64,000 nt of DNA from assembly GCA_034436155.1 (NCBI GenBank), contig DAOTVP010000008.1, positions 62,001-126,000 on the forward strand, written 5' to 3'. The notes beneath the pieces were generated by a model, which saw only the letters and a list, made by a program, of their open reading frames with translations, did not search any database and was not told where the DNA came from. This DNA is from GCA-2794515 sp034436155 (GTDB taxonomy: Bacteria; Chloroflexota; Anaerolineae; Aggregatilineales; Phototrophicaceae). Each line of letters begins with the position of its first letter. Position 1 is the first letter of the stretch. Positions 63,032-64,000 of the stretch are shown piece after piece. The position numbers were made by a program, and so were the translations under genes.

Positions 63032-64000
63032 ATGTCCGTCAGAAAATCCTTATTCTTCCTCAGCTTACTGTTAATCGGTGTGCCAATGCTATTGTTATGG
63101 CGCACTCAATCCCCACGCGCATCATCTGAAAATCCGTTGGATAATGTGCAGATTTATACCGTTGGCAGGGGTGATGTCGAATTTGTCGTATCGGCAGTCG
63201 GTCAAATTGAAGCCGACCAAGTGGTGAATCTGAGCTTGCTCACGGGTGGACGTGTGGCAGAAATTTTCGTCTCACAAGGCGATTTTGTCGCACAAGATAC
63301 GCCCCTCCTCCGACTCGAAAATGAGACACAACGCCTCGCATACGAGCAAGCTATCCTCGAATTGCAAAAAGCCGAGTTACAATATAGCCAATTGCTTGAA
63401 CCCGTAGATGAAGATGCGATTGCCCTCGCCCAAGCCAATTTGGATAATGCGCGGGCGCAATATAACAGCATTGCGAATTCTGTCACCAGTGATGATATTC
63501 GCGCCGCCGAATTGACCTATCAGAATTGGCTACAAACCTATAACGCGCTCATCGCTTTGCGTGATAGAGCGCCCGGTGGGTATGGTAGCACGGCTTATAA
63601 TACATACGATGCCCAAGCAGGCGCGGCATCCTTCCAAGCCGAGATTGCCCGTTTGCAATTGGAACAGCTTCGCAATAGCACATCACCACAACTCGGCGCG
63701 GCAGGGGCGCGTATCCGTCAAGCCGAAGCGGAACTGGCGCGGGTACAAGCGGGGGCGCAACCAGCCCAAATTCAACAACAAGAAATTTTATTGCGCCAAT
63801 TACAAGAACGGGTAAACCGCGCCGAAACAGCGTTTTATCGCACCATCCTCACAGCGCCGTTTGATGGGGTTATTTCGGCGCAAAATGTCGAAATAGGGGC
63901 GGTGGTCGCCCCTAACGTCAAAATCATGGAATTGACCGATATAAGCCCGTTGTGGGTGACGATTCAGGTCGATGAATTGGATATACGCCTACTCCAAGAG
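63032..64000 (+). CDS. HlyD/MacA-type efflux adaptor, 3' end outside the window
   Basis: The first 323 codons, open to the window edge. An N-terminal membrane segment (FFLSLLLIGVPMLLLW) is followed by a lipoyl-like half (LTGGRVAEIFVSQGDFVAQD), a long alpha-hairpin rich in Gln and Ala, and the second half (FYRTILTAPFDGVISAQNVE). TATAAT boxes occur at 62933 and 62987. It resembles the adaptor at 35504 but is a different gene. An ABC or RND partner probably follows. Confidence 0.88.
   Translation, partial: MSVRKSLFFLSLLLIGVPMLLLWRTQSPRASSENPLDNVQIYTVGRGDVEFVVSAVGQIEADQVVNLSLLTGGRVAEIFVSQGDFVAQDTPLLRLENETQRLAYEQAILELQKAELQYSQLLEPVDEDAIALAQANLDNARAQYNSIANSVTSDDIRAAELTYQNWLQTYNALIALRDRAPGGYGSTAYNTYDAQAGAASFQAEIARLQLEQLRNSTSPQLGAAGARIRQAEAELARVQAGAQPAQIQQQEILLRQLQERVNRAETAFYRTILTAPFDGVISAQNVEIGAVVAPNVKIMELTDISPLWVTIQVDELDIRLLQE

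Overview
The window is a gene-dense stretch of an ordinary bacterial chromosome, about 90% coding, with no insertion sequence, prophage, CRISPR array or rRNA. Cell-division and wall genes (mrdA, minCDE, rodA, mreB), an Asd of the archaeal/fungal type, a plant/cyanobacterial-like UDP-sulfoquinovose synthase, GbsR- and SufR-like regulators, secreted proteins with Pro/Thr linkers and sugar-binding proteins without a lipobox suggest a free-living Chloroflexota bacterium, perhaps Anaerolineae. The phylum is an inference from gene content and style; no marker phylogeny was run. Many starts are TTG or GTG, and several were chosen here from the Shine-Dalgarno position.

Layout. 1-4.5 kb: end of mrdA (PBP2), a polytopic membrane protein, minC-minD-minE and rodA. 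4.6-6.3 kb: gltX, a nested palindrome and tRNA-Gln(CTG). The 363 bases between gltX and the LacI-type gene (6072-6434) hold that palindrome, the tRNA, and a promoter with an operator. 6.4-12.4 kb: a LacI regulator, a sugar ABC importer (binding protein and two permeases, no ATPase) and a secreted glycoside hydrolase. 12.5-17.1 kb: two small membrane proteins, an AlbA_2/Schlafen-type ATP-binding protein and a large hybrid-input histidine kinase. 17.1-20.6 kb, minus strand: LysM lipoprotein, Nudix hydrolase, rplS, a class I amidotransferase-like hydrolase and murI. 20.7-23.2 kb: a metallo-beta-lactamase-fold protein and a secreted esterase/glutaminyl-cyclase fusion. 23.3-28.1 kb, minus strand: the protein quality-control operon tig-clpP-clpX, tRNA-Leu(TAG), a GbsR-like regulator and an unknown protein. 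28.3-29.7 kb: a secreted PA14/SH3 protein. 29.8-37.0 kb, minus strand: a tightly coupled five-gene MacA/MacB-type operon with a 795-residue unknown protein in the middle. 37.1-38.3 kb: an A-type Fe-S carrier and a SufR-like regulator. 38.4-43.1 kb: pheA, asd, the sqdB-like gene and hisD. 43.3-48 kb: a phosphotransferase-fold protein, an FGE-fold protein, hisG, hisZ and a small conserved protein. 48.1-51 kb: purine nucleoside phosphorylase, a membrane protein, a zinc metallopeptidase and a single-domain response regulator. 51.1-55.8 kb: fabH and fabF, an SDR protein, proC and an ABM-fold protein. 56-61 kb: the F1 ATP synthase genes atpA-atpG-atpD-atpC. 61.2-64 kb: mreB, rex and the start of an efflux adaptor.

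The most unusual items are: an ATP synthase gamma subunit with two C-terminal helix-hairpin-helix modules; a family of short nested palindromes in which outer arms and inner stems vary but stay complementary; intercistronic GGGG..CCCC hairpins exactly after the genes for the three-copy subunits of F1 and after the sugar-binding protein gene; HisZ encoded beside a HisG that keeps the long-form C-terminal domain; and the unknown 795-residue protein inside the MacAB-like operon.
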